DNA of 64,000 bases, from positions 6,228,250 through 6,292,249 of the forward strand of contig NC_066531.1 of assembly GCF_024679095.1 (NCBI RefSeq), given 5' to 3'. Origin of the DNA: Eriocheir sinensis (Eukaryota > Arthropoda > Malacostraca > Decapoda > Varunidae). How positions within the stretch are numbered: position 1 is the first letter of the stretch; every line of letters starts with the position of its first letter. Both the position numbers and the translations under genes were made by a program. This document shows positions 1-10,799 of the stretch, in pieces. The notes under the pieces are model-generated. The model was not told where the DNA came from. It searched no databases and saw only the letters and a list, made by a program, of their open reading frames with translations.

Positions 1-63
1 ATGTTTAGTAGGCATAGCCTACCAAAAGTGCAAACTGAGGTGGGTGGGTATGGGGAGCTGACC

Positions 64-998
64 TATGTATTCCACTCATCCACCACCCTGTTACTAAACC
101 AATTTTTGCCTATGTCCCTGTTGAATCTGAATTTATCCAGTTTAAACCCGTTACTTCGTGTCTTACCCGGCTCTCCTACCAACAAAACCTTATGAATGTC
201 TCCCTTATTAAAGCCCTTCATCCATTTATAAACCTCGATCATTTCTCCACGCACCCTTCGCCTTTCTACAGAATGCAAGTTTAACTGTTTTAGTCTTTCC
301 TCTAATGGCAAGATTCTCAACCCCTGAATCATCTTAGTCATCCTCCTCTGCACTGATTCTAACAGTTTGATATCCATTCTATAATAAGGTGACCAGAACT
401 GAACCGCATAGTCAAGATGAGGTCTAACTAATGCTAAATATAGTTTGAGGAAGACTTGGGCTTCTGTTGCTTACGCTCTTGAAATGAATCCCAGTACCCT
501 ATTAGCTCGATTTCTAGCTTGAATGCATTGTGCCCTTGGACGGAGATCAGAGCTCACTAAGACCCCTAAATCCCTCTCGCACCCAGACCTGCTTATGAGA
601 GTGTCATTTAATCAATAGTTATGTGAGGGTTGTTCACCACACTCAGAATACTGCACTTCCCTACATTCAACTCCATCTGCCATTTATCCGCCCAGTCATA
701 CAATCTGTTGAGTTCACTTTGGAGAATACTAGCGTCCCGATCCGACTCAATTACTCTACCGATCTTCGTATCATCTGCAAATTGACTAACATCACTACTA
801 ATTCCTGTATCTAAGTCATTGATATAAATAATAAACAAAAGTGGACCTAATACCGAACCTTGTGGGACCCCACTGTAACACATCCCCAGTCAGATATTTT
901 ACCATTGATTTGCACTCTTTGCTTCCTATTGCTAAGCCACGCCTTGACCCAGTTCAAAACTTTACCCTCTACTCCGTGAGCCTGTAATTTAAGCAATA
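64..998 (-). mobile_element. CR1-like non-LTR retrotransposon (family B) 3' fragment
   Basis: Reading the minus strand, 883-608 encodes reverse transcriptase palm with GVPQGSVLGPLLFIIYINDL and the catalytic FADDTK block. 377-63 encodes the C-terminal domain (ESVQRRMTKMIQGLR, then NRVVDEWN). Both match the longer family B copy at 27716-33019. The copy is 5'-truncated at about 998, where it meets a plus-strand Jockey-like copy, and several frame breaks make it non-functional. CR1-like RT copies its own RNA at a nicked target; here only a dead remnant remains. Confidence 0.85.
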
Positions 999-1004
999 TG
1001 CTGA

Positions 1005-2592
1005 TATGCTGACACCCTGCCGGGTCAAACTCTTTCGTCTCTGCCTATCAACATATATCTTTCCTTCCTGCTGAAAGTATGCCTTTGTACAGCCTGTGCC
1101 TAAGAAGGGTGACCGCTCCAATGACTCAAACTACCGCCCAATAGCTTTACTTTCATGTCTATCTAAAGCTTTTGAATCAATCCTTAACCGGAAGATTCAA
1201 AAGCACCTTTCCACTTATAACCTTCTATCTGATCGCCAGTATGGATTCCGCAAGGGGCGTTCCACTGGCGATCTTCTTGCTTTCGTAACTGACACTTGGT
1301 CATCCTCTCTTAGTAGTTTCGGTGAAACTTTCTCTGTTGCGCTAGACATATCGAAAGCCTTCGATAGAGTCTGGCACCAGTTTTTGCTTTCTAAACTGAA
1401 CTGGAGATAAAGGAACAGAGAGGGATAAACTGCCCTCTTTCGGATTTTATCCCTCTCTGTTCCTTTATCTCCAGTTTCCTTTCCGGCCGTTCTATCTCTG
1501 CGGTGGTAGACGGTCACTGCTCTTCCCCTAAATCTATCAACAGTGACGTTCTACAGGGCTCTGTCCTATCACCCACTCTCTTCCTGTTATTCATCAATGA
1601 TCTTCTTTCCATAACAAACTGTCCTGTCCACTCGTACGCCTACGACTCCACTCTGCATTACTCAACTTCTTTCAATAGAAGACCATCACAACAGGAAGTA
1701 CACGACTCCAGACTGGAGGCTGCAGAACACTTAACCTCAGACCTTGCTATCATTTCCGATTGGGGCAGAAGGAACCTGGCGTCCTTCAATGCCTCAAAAA
1801 CTCAATTTCACCACCTATCAACTCGACACAATCTTCCAAACACTATCTCCTATTCTTCGACAACACTCAGCTGTCACCTTCTTCAACACTAAACATCCTC
1901 GGTCTATCCTTAACTCAAAATCTCAACTGGAAACTTCATATCTCCTCTCTCGCTAAATCAACTTCCTCGAGGTTGGGCGTTCTGTATCGTCTCCGCCAGT
2001 TCTTCTCCCCTGCGCAGTTGCTATCCATGTACAGCGGCCTTGTCCGCCCTCGTATGGAGTATGCATTTCACGTGTGGGGGGGCTCCACCCACATAGCTCT
2101 TCTGGACAGAGTGGAGGCTAAAGCTCTTCGTCTCATCAGCTCTCCTCCTCCTACTGATAGTCTTCTACCTCTTAAATTCCGCCGCGAAGTTGCCTGTCTT
2201 TCTATCTTATATCGATACTTCCACGCTGACTGCTCTTCTGAACTTGCTAACTGCATGCCTCCCCCCCTCCCGCGGCCCCGCTGCACACGACTTTCTACTC
2301 ATGCTCATCCCTATACTGTCCAAACGCCTTATGCAAGAGTTAACCAGCATCTTCACTCTTTCATCCCTCACGCTGGTAAACTCTGGAACAATCTTCCTTC
2401 ATCTGTATTTCCTCCTGCCTACGACTTGAACTCTTTCAAGAGGAGGGTATCAGGACACCTCTCCTCCCGAATTTGACCTTGCTTTTGGCCACCTCTTCTG
2501 ATTATTTTATGGGAGCAGCAATTAGCGGGCTTTTTTTCTTATTATCGTTTTTTTTTTGTGCCCTTGAGCTGCCTCCTTTGTTGTAAAAAAAA
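1005..2592 (+). mobile_element. Jockey-like non-LTR retrotransposon (family A), 5'-truncated copy
   Basis: Plus-strand RT remnant. 1096-1410 carries NYRPIALLSCLSKAFESIL and LDISKAFDRVWH; 1503-1892 carries QGSVLSPTLFLLFINDL and the catalytic region, decayed to SYAYDST where the family has SYADDST. 1760-2476 carries the C-terminal thumb and tail (YRLRQFFSPAQLL, VRPRMEYAFHVWGG). It ends in a short A-rich tail at 2586-2592. The endonuclease is missing. A 31-bp inverted duplication interrupts the ORF at 1399-1476. Family A is the commonest repeat here, with about ten copies. Confidence 0.85.
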
Positions 2593-2599
2593 ATAAGAA

Positions 2600-3086
2600 T
2601 GTTGTGTGAATGTAGTGTGGTGTGGATAGAGAGAGGAGATGTCTTTAGAGAGCACGCTGAACTACTCTCTGGTGGTGATGAGACAATAGGGAAACGGTTA
2701 ATGAAGACATGGGAAGGGCCTTTGGAGGGCTTCAGCACCCTCCTCACTTCCCATATATACCTCACCGGGAGTGGCTTGCGCCCGTTCGGTAGGTGTCTTC
2801 CTACCTACTCCAGCCTGTCTCAGTTTGTCTCTCTTGTTACTCGTTTATCTTCCACTGTCTGTCCTCGTCCTCCTATTGTTAACTCATACATATTGTTTAC
2901 TACACACACTAACATTTATATGTCATCTACACCATACACACGCATACACACACAAACACCTTTTCTATGTATTTTGTTTGTTCTTATGACCTGTACGATT
3001 TTTATGTCAATAAAAAAGCCTAACGGATATTGACTTTCTCTATCCAAGAAACCAATTAGCACGTAGAACACTCGCTACCGCCTACA
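2600..3086 (+). mobile_element. Probable solo LTR
   Basis: The segment starts TGTTGTGTG and ends CCTACA. It contains a TATA-like TATATA at about 2754 and AATAAA near 3009. Its last 50 bases (attagcac.tagaacactcgctacc) closely match the 3' end of the 160-bp LTRs at 21803 and 23191, so it looks like an LTR of a related gypsy family. No target-site duplication is visible and it lies between two family A fragments, so the 5' boundary is uncertain. Confidence 0.5.
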
Positions 3087-3582
3087 CGTGTAGGGTGCTG
3101 AACCAACTGCTCTAGGTCGTTGAGGAGGGCAAAGTTGTAGGCTTGTTCACCAGGCTGGTCAGTGAAAGAGGATGAAAGCCAAAGCTGGTGGTGAACATTG
3201 AAATCTCCCAAGATAGAGATTTCAGAGAAGGAGAGTGGGTCAAGATGTGCTTCACTTTAGAGTTCTAGTAGTCAAAAGAATTTTACATAGTTAATTGAGT
3301 TGGGTGAGAGATAAACAGCACATATGTATTTAGTAAAAGTATGACAATGAAGTCTTAGCCAGATGGTGAAGAATTCAGAAGAGTCAAGGTCGTGGGCACG
3401 TGAGCAGTTATGTCGTTTCGCACGTAGACTCAACCATCACCTTTGGATTGAAATTTAGGATAGAGATAGTAGGAGGGAACAGAGTAGAGATTGCTGTCAG
3501 TAGCCTCAGAGACCTGCGTTTCGGTGAGGAAGAGAAGGTGAGGTTTAGAGGAGGAGAGATGGTGCTCCACAGAATGAAAATC
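3087..3582 (-). mobile_element. Family A fragment (endonuclease end)
   Basis: The minus strand matches the endonuclease start of the long family A copy (35160-35642) and encodes [19 protein letters not shown]. It is truncated on both sides and begins directly after the probable solo LTR. Confidence 0.8.
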
Positions 3583-3799
3583 CTGTATCCTACATATCAT
3601 GAATATGAAATATAAGTACTTAGCTACAAAATAACATATACAAGAGGTCATTATGGTTAATGCTGTCTATATGTTTGTCAACGAATGATGAGCGATGGAC
3701 CGACGGAATGGATCATCCGTGCCGAGCGGCCGCTATTTCGCTGACGTCATTTTGAGGTCATTATTAACGTCGACGGATCCGTCAAAACGGAATAGTGGG

Positions 3800-4460
3800 A
3801 ACCTCGAATTACTCATTTCCCTCACCTTCCTTTTCCTCCATCCCCTCCTTTCCTCCATTATTTTTTCTCTCCCTCACCTTCCTTTACTTACACCCCTCCC
3901 TCCCTCTTATCACCTCCCTTACTCCTTACCTCCCTCCATCCCCTCCTTTCCTCCCTTATTCTCTCTCTCTCCTCCCTTTCACTCCATCCCCTCCTTTCTC
4001 TCCCTCTCCCCTCCCTTCTCTTCCATCTTCTCTCCTCCCTTACCCTTTCTCTCTCTCCTTACTTTTCCTCCTCTCCTCCCTTCCCAGGTCCCACCTCCTT
4101 CCTCCTTACATTCTCTCCCACCTCCTTAATCTGTCTCTCCCTCTCCTTTATTTTCCTCCTCTCCTCCCTTCACAGTTCCCACCTCCCTCCTCCCTTACAT
4201 TCTCTCCCTCTCCTCCCTTACTCTTTCTCAGTCACGTTGTTTTGTTTTGAGGTGAGCCGAGTACCGCCCCCCGCCCCCCCACCGTCCCCCCTTGACCCGC
4301 TCTATTGTTATATATTTCCATTATTTCTATTTCCCTTCCTTCTGTTTCCTCCATTCCTTCTTTCCTCTTCTTTATTCTTCTGTAATTCTCTACTTTCTCC
4401 GTCTTTTTTCTTTTATCTTCTTCCTCTCTTCTCCTTTATCACAATTCTCATATTACTGTT
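3800..4460. repeat. Pyrimidine-rich low-complexity tract
   Basis: About 650 bases of nearly pure C and T on the plus strand, built from variants of CCTCCCTT and CTCTCC. Open frames across it are composition artefacts (Pro/Ser/Leu only). Confidence 0.9.
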
Positions 4461-4464
4461 ATTG

Positions 4465-4466
4465 TA

Positions 4467-4525
<59 letters not shown>
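4465..4525. repeat. (ATT)n microsatellite
   Basis: About 20 units of TTA/ATT directly following the pyrimidine tract. Confidence 0.95.
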
Positions 4526-4739
4526 CTCTCTTATATAGAAGAAAAAAACTATTAAAACAAGAACAAGAAAAAAACGACCTCTAGCTGTGGAAAATTATTA
4601 TAATTGGTTTCATGCACTTAATTAATATTCCTTCCTTTACTGTTTTCTATTATCATATTACAAGTCTTATCATTCCCTCCACTGCATGAATATTGCACAC
4701 AGGTTTCTTGTATTAACTGAAAATCACACAGTATGCGCC

Positions 4740-6245
4740 TTGCAGGAAGGCTGTTACAGTGGCGGACGACTCAATTCAAGGAAGCAAGGAAGGAAGGAGG
4801 GAGGGAGGGGGCGGGAAAACAATTAATTATCTTCTTTATTCTTTGTTCCATATCTCATAATAGAAGGGTGTCGATCCAGTGCAGATGTAGCTAACAGATG
4901 TGGAGTAAAGGACCTGCATGGAAACAGTGCTCAGAAGGGAAAGACTCCGATGGTTTGGACATGTAAAGAGAGTAGGGGAGGATACAGTGCTGGGAACTGT
5001 GGAGAAAATGGTAAGATAGGGTGTCCAGTGCAGATGTAGCTTTTCAGATGTGGAGTAGAGGACCTGGAAACAGTTTCTTTTTTCCTTTTTTACATGTGAC
5101 CTAAAGCGCCGGTAGGCTTTTTTTTTTTTTTTTACTAGGGGGCTGATGGTGGGCCCGAGCCCGTTATGGCGCAAACAATTGTTTATAGTGGCGCAATTAT
5201 TATTGGCTCATGCTGTCCCCCGGAGATCATTCTTGATTTCACTTGCATAGCTTCTTGTAGAGTCCGGGTTGGTGGGTATTCTTCAGGACAGCATATGGGT
5301 AGTCTTAGGCCCCTCGGCGGTGACTGAAAAATCCCAGGTGGTAGCGGCGGATTCGAACCCTCATCATCATCAACGCTGCGAATGCGGGGCCGGCACGCTA
5401 ACCACTCTGCCACCACCTCAGAAACATGGAAACATGGAAATGCAGGCAACAGAAAGCCTATTGGCTCATTACGAGGTTGCCCGCTTTGGTGATTTAATCT
5501 GCTCGACAGCCACTTGGGGCCTGGGGAGCAGATTAAAGCACCTCAATATTCAGTTTACTCCCGACGCAGCGAAGTGACGGTCGATTCTATATTTGAAGGA
5601 GTTGATAGTATTCGCATTTACTACATTTGAAGGAAGATTGTTCCAGTGACGGATGACTCGGTTTGAAAAGAAACTCCTTCTGATGGGAAAGACTCCGATG
5701 GTTTGGACATGTGAACAGAGCAGGGGAGGATACAGTGCTGGGAGGTTTGGAGAGATTGGCAAGACAGGGTGCCCAGTGCAGATGTAACTAACAGATGTGG
5801 AGTAGAGGACCTGGAAACAGTGCTCAGAAGGGAAATACTCCGATGGTTTGGACATGTGAAGGGAGCAGGGGAGGATACAGTGCTGGGAGTTGTGGAGAGA
5901 TTGGCAAGACAGGGTGTCCAGTGCAGCTAGATGTGGGTAAATGATGTGGAGTAGAGAACCTGGAAACAGTGCTCAGAAGGGAGACTCCTATAGTTTGGAC
6001 ATGTGAAAAGCAGGGGAGGATACAGTGCTGGGAGTTTTGGAGAGATTGAAAGTAAAAGGAAGGAGACCAGTTGGTAGACCTAGGAAAACGTGGAGAAGGT
6101 GTATACAGGAAGACTTGGCAGTGATGGGATTGGATGAGCATCAGGCAGAAGACAGAGCAGAATAGAGGAGACCCATAAAGCGTCCAACCGCTCAGGAAGA
6201 GTGAAAACGGACGTTAAACGAAATTAAGATGTTGATGATGATATC
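4740..6245 (+). repeat. Tandem and scrambled RT C-terminal fragments
   Basis: A block of roughly 145-150 bp recurs at about 4870, 5031 (partial), 5645, 5775 and 5923. Each has gtgctcagaagg, gatggtttggacatgtg and gatacagtgctggga. Plus-strand translation gives VLRRE.LRWFGHVK, then ending in RRPVGRPRKTWRRCIQEDLA at 6060-6120, a typical extreme C-terminus of an RTE/R-type non-LTR RT. Interleaved minus-strand pieces (5550-5690, 4740-4790, 6340-6440) encode another RT tail, FFSNRVIRHWNNLPSNVV. Nothing here is an intact gene. Confidence 0.7.
5118..5420 (-). mobile_element. tRNA-derived SINE
   Basis: On the minus strand the 5' end resembles a Ser/Leu-type tRNA. The A-box-like GTGGCAGAGTGGTTAGCG lies at 5396-5414 and a perfect B box GGTTCGAATCC at 5349-5359, with GTGCCGGCCCC between. 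A 200-bp tRNA-unrelated body ends in poly-A (T run at 5118-5133 on plus). The 3' body resembles the fragment at 24655-24748. RNA polymerase III would transcribe an intact copy. Confidence 0.75.
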
Positions 6246-6648
6246 TAATAATAGAAGAAGAAAAGCTAATAACTAAGAACATTAAGTGACCTGTGGAAAG
6301 AATTAAAGCACTTCTGCTACTCCCGCATACGTTCAGTTCACTCCCGACGCAGTAAAGTTACTGTCAGTGGAAATGGAGTTGATCGTTTCCGCACGGAGTA
6401 CTTCTGCGGGAAGGCTGTTCCAGTGGCGGACGACTCTGTTCGAGGAAGGAAGTATGGAGGAGGGAGGGATGGGAGCAAGTGTTTTTATTCTCTTCGTTAA
6501 TCTTTGTTCTCTCGTTCCATCTCATCCTTCCACATGCTCACTGCCACATATACTTCACTACTCTGTTACTTAACTTTACTTTCTGATCATTTCACATTAC
6601 TTTCAGATTGAATAAGTTAACTTCCTCTGCATTGCGCCACGTAGGGCA

Positions 6649-6798
6649 ACATCAGACGCTTTTAAAATTAGGAACATCAGACGTTTTTAAAATTAGGAAC
6701 AGCAGACGCTTTTAAAATTAGGAACATCAGACGTTTTTAAAATTAGGAACAGCAGACGCATTAAACATTAGGAACAGCAGACGCATTTAAAATTAGGA
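6649..6798. repeat. 25-bp tandem repeat, six units
   Basis: Six near-identical 25-bp units with core CAGACGCTTTTAAAATTAGG. Units 1 and 2 begin ACATCA; from unit 3 ACAGCA appears, alternating once and then persisting. No coding potential. Confidence 0.95.
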
Positions 6799-7035
6799 AG
6801 AGTAATCACTTAAATTAACTTGAGAAACAAACAAAGATTAACATGATTCTGAGAGGAAGTAAGCACCCGTTTATTATAGATATACATGTCTGTACATCAT
6901 CAAGACCCCAAGACCCAGACCAAGCATTCCTAAACGTATACCATAGTCGCAGCACACGAGTCTGAGGTCTTCGTTATCGTGTTCTGGCAACTTGCCATTA
7001 CACATGCAGACACACATACAGCTACATAATCAGTG

Positions 7036-7460
7036 ACCTTATTAAAAAAAAAAAATTACAACAGAGGAGTGGCCGAAAGATAGAGAAGAGCTGTGTGAGT
7101 GGAGCCCCCCACACACGTGCGATGCATACTCCATACGAAAGCGGACAAGGCCTCTGTATATGGATAGCAACTGTGCGGGGGAGAAGAACTGGAGGAGACG
7201 ATACAGAACGCCCAACCTCGAGGAAGCTGATTTAGTGAGAGAAGAGATGTGAAGTTTCCAGTTAAGATTTTGAGTTTAGGTTAGACCGAGGATATTTAGT
7301 TTTGAAGAATTATAAGGTGACAGCTGAATGTAGTTGAAAAATAGGGGATAGGTGAAATTGGGTTTTTGAGGCATTGAAGGACACAAGGTTCCTTTTATCC
7401 CAATCGGAGATGATGGCAAGGTCTGAGGTTAAGTATTCTGCAGCCTCAGCCTTATAATCT
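7036..7460 (-). mobile_element. Family A fragment with internal deletion
   Basis: After a poly-A (plus-strand) stretch, 7056-7080 matches the extreme 3' region of family A (gagtggccgaaagata) and then jumps to the RT region (agagctgtgtgagtggagcc) up to about 7460. The intervening ~700 bp of the family are absent. Confidence 0.75.
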
Positions 7461-7697
7461 AAAACAGATTTTTACGACAATTTCAATAATATGATTAATA
7501 CTGACAAATGTGTCCTATGCGTAGACTATCATATAACATAGTAGACACCATGACACCAGGTTGCCAGAGCATGATAATTCACACCTCAGTCTCGGGTGCC
7601 GCGACGAAAGCCAAGGCTGTTACACAGAGACGGACTTGGCACAGCACCACTATAACTCCTCCTCATCTCTCTCCTTTCCCTTCCCTCCTCTTCCTCC

Positions 7698-7778
7698 TCA
7701 CTCAGGCTTAGTGATGCGGAAGACGAAGACGAGACCCTCCTTGTCACAGAAATAGTTTGGGACGATGCGCCGCTCCAC
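7698..7778 (-). CDS. METTL27-like exon 6 with stop
   Basis: The 27-codon terminal exon after CAG encodes VERRIVPNYFCDKEGLVFVF, then RITKPE and TGA. The KxGLVFVF ending fits the C-terminus of METTL27 homologues. No polyadenylation signal is obvious nearby. Confidence 0.9.
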   Translation of the reverse strand: MERRIVPNYFCDKEGLVFVFRITKPE

Positions 7779-8670
7779 CTGAAGGAATTATGACCATCAT
7801 TTCAAATACGTGACCTTCTCCTCCTGGCCAGCTGCTGACCATCTCCTTATACCAGTGTGTCGTGACAGGCGCCCATACAGTGAACAGCCCCGCCAGACAT
7901 AAACCTTGATTAAAGTAAATGTTTTCTTGTACCAACGTTGCCAGATAATTGTACTCAGCCTCTTATATTTACCAACTTCCGACCCCATAACTTTCTCCTG
8001 GGGCTCAATAACTAGATCCATTTATATCTGTCGTTAAAATAGTTAATTCCTGATGTTCTTGGCAATAGTGGGGCGTCAAAAAACGGTAAATACTATGCTC
8101 TGAGTACGATAATCTGGCACCGGTGCTCCCTACCTTCTTCCACTTCCCGTCCGCCTCCAGCTGGTCCATGTAAGGCTCCAGCTTGTCCTTGTAGGAAGGC
8201 ACGGTCTGTAGGTACTCATGGCGCATCACGATGATCACGAAGCCTCCTGGAGTGCCGGAGAGGAGGAAATCAGTTAATCATTGGGGCTTACGCTAGGGGG
8301 CGCGTCGTCTAGCCCACCCTAGGAAAACCACCTCAAGGTTTACTCCAGGCAAATCTGAAGTCTCTATGTAGGCTCTTTCCCATCCTAAACGGCGCCTAAG
8401 TTCGCCTGTTTGAAAAGCCTCTCGTAAAAGTTGCTGGGATTACCATGAACTGTTTTGCGATCCTATAGTGATGGTTCTACACGTCTGTCACGATCTTCAA
8501 CGGGAAAACCGCCCATGAAAACCCAGTGAATCTTCTCAGTGGCCTTGGGAAATAGTCGTGGTGGAAGATCGGCACGCCCAGGAACAATGCTAACCTACGG
8601 GTCCTCGCACGAGTATCTAAGCTGAGGATCCAGCTTCCAGCGCCTTCACCCGCTCAGCGGACCTTGCAAA

Positions 8671-8743
<73 letters not shown>

Positions 8744-10714
8744 CACCAGAGCCTTCGCACTCCTACTAACCATGAACGTTACATTTCAGCCCGGAATCGT
8801 GCCAAATCTATTATCCGACTTACCAAAACCTCTTTCATCAATATAAAATGTCAACACCTTGCTTTTTTTCTAATTCTTCCCGTGACTTCTGGCACTTAGC
8901 CAATAAGATCTCCACCACTTTCACTTCTTCCTCTTTCCCTCCTCTCCATAACACTTACGGGAGCACTGCCGTCTCATCTATCTCTAAGGCTGAACTCTTC
9001 GCTCAAACTTTCTGTAAGAACTCCACCCTGGACGATTCTGGGCATATTCCTCCTACTCATACCCCCTCTGACTCCTTTATGCCTGTTACTAAGATTCTAC
9101 ATAATGATGTCTTCTATGCCCTCTCTGGCCTCAACTCTCAGAAGGCTTATGGACCTGATGGAGTGCCTCCTATTGTCCTTAAAAACTATGCTTCCATGCC
9201 TTTTGAATCAATCCTTAACCGGAAGATCAAAAGCACCTTTCCACTTATAACCTTCTATCTGATCGCCAGTATGGGTTCCGCAAGGGGCGTGCCACTGGCG
9301 ATCTTCTTGCTCTCTTAACTGACTTTTGGTCATCCTTTCTTAGCCATTTCGGTGAAACTTTCTCAGTTGCGCTAGACATATCGAAAGCCTTCCATAGAGT
9401 CTGGTACAAGTCTTTGCTTTCTAAACTGCCCTCTTTTGGATTATATCCCTCTCTCTGTTCCCTTATCTCCAGTTTCCTTTCCGGCCGTTCTATCTCTGCT
9501 GTGGTAGACAGTCACTGATCTTCCCCTAAACCTATCAACAGTGGTGTTCCACATGGCTCTGTCCTATCACCCACTCTCTTCTTGTTATTCATCAATGATC
9601 TTTCCATAACAAGCTGTCCTGTCCACTCATACGCCGACGTCTCCACTCCGCATTATTCAACTTCTTCCATTAGAAGGCCATCCCAACAAGAAGTACACGA
9701 CTCCAGACTGGAGGCTGCAGAACGCTTAACCTCAGACCTTGCTATTATTTCCGATTGGGGTAGAAGGAACCTTGTGTCCTTCAATGCCTCAAAAACTCAA
9801 TTTCTCCACCTATCAACTCTTCACAATCTTCCAAACACCTATTCCCTATTCTTCGACAACACTTAGCTGTCACCTTCAACACTAAATACTCTCGGTCTAT
9901 TCTTAACTCAAAATCTCGAACTGGAAGCTTCATATCTCCTCTCTCGCTAAATCAGCTTCATCGAGGTTGGGCGTTCTGTATCGTCTCCTCCAGTTCTTCT
10001 CCCCCGCACTGTTGCTATCCATGCACTGGGGCCTTGTCCGCCCTCGTATGGAGTATGCATCTCACGTGTGGGGGGGCTCCACTCAAACAGCTTTTCTGGA
10101 CAGAGTGGAGTCTAAGGCTCTTCGTCTCATCAGCTCTCCTCCTCCAACTGATAGTCTTTTACCTCTTAAATTCCGTCGCGATGTTGCCTCTCATTCAATT
10201 TTCTATCGCTATTTTCACGCTGACTGCTCTTCTGAACTTGCTAACATGCCTTCCCCCTCCCGCGGCCCCGCTGCACACGACTTTCTACTCATGCTCATCC
10301 CTATACTGTCCAAACCCCTTATGCAAGAGTTACCCAGCATCTTCACTCTTTCATTCCTCACGCTGGTATACTCTGGAACAATCTTCCTTCATCTGTATTT
10401 CCTCCTGCCTACGACTTGAACTATTTCAAGAGGAGAGTATCAGGAGAGGAGAGTATCAGGACACCTCTCCTCCCGAAATTGACCCCTCTTTCGGCCACCT
10501 CTTGAATTTTTTTTTTTTTTTTTTTTAGGAGCAGCAAGTAGCGGGCTTTTTTTTTATATTAGTTTCCTTTGTGCCCTTGAGCTGTCTCCTTTGTTGTAAA
10601 AACACTCACTCACTCACTCACCGTTCTTTGCGACGCGCACCAGGTCGTCGAGGCCACTGAGTGGGATGTGACCTTCGCCCATACCGCCCGAGATGACCAC
10701 CAGGTCGTATGTGT

Positions 10715-10799
<85 letters not shown>

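Noticed and set aside
3715..3785. Cluster of common restriction-site-like strings suggesting vector contamination
   Set aside because: Only short isolated matches within otherwise genomic sequence; no vector backbone recognisable.
3695..4467. Ser/Pro/Leu-rich frames
   Set aside because: Composition artefact of the pyrimidine tract; no start context or conserved motif.
6649..6798. CRISPR-like array
   Set aside because: Units are head-to-tail with no spacers, and the window is eukaryotic.
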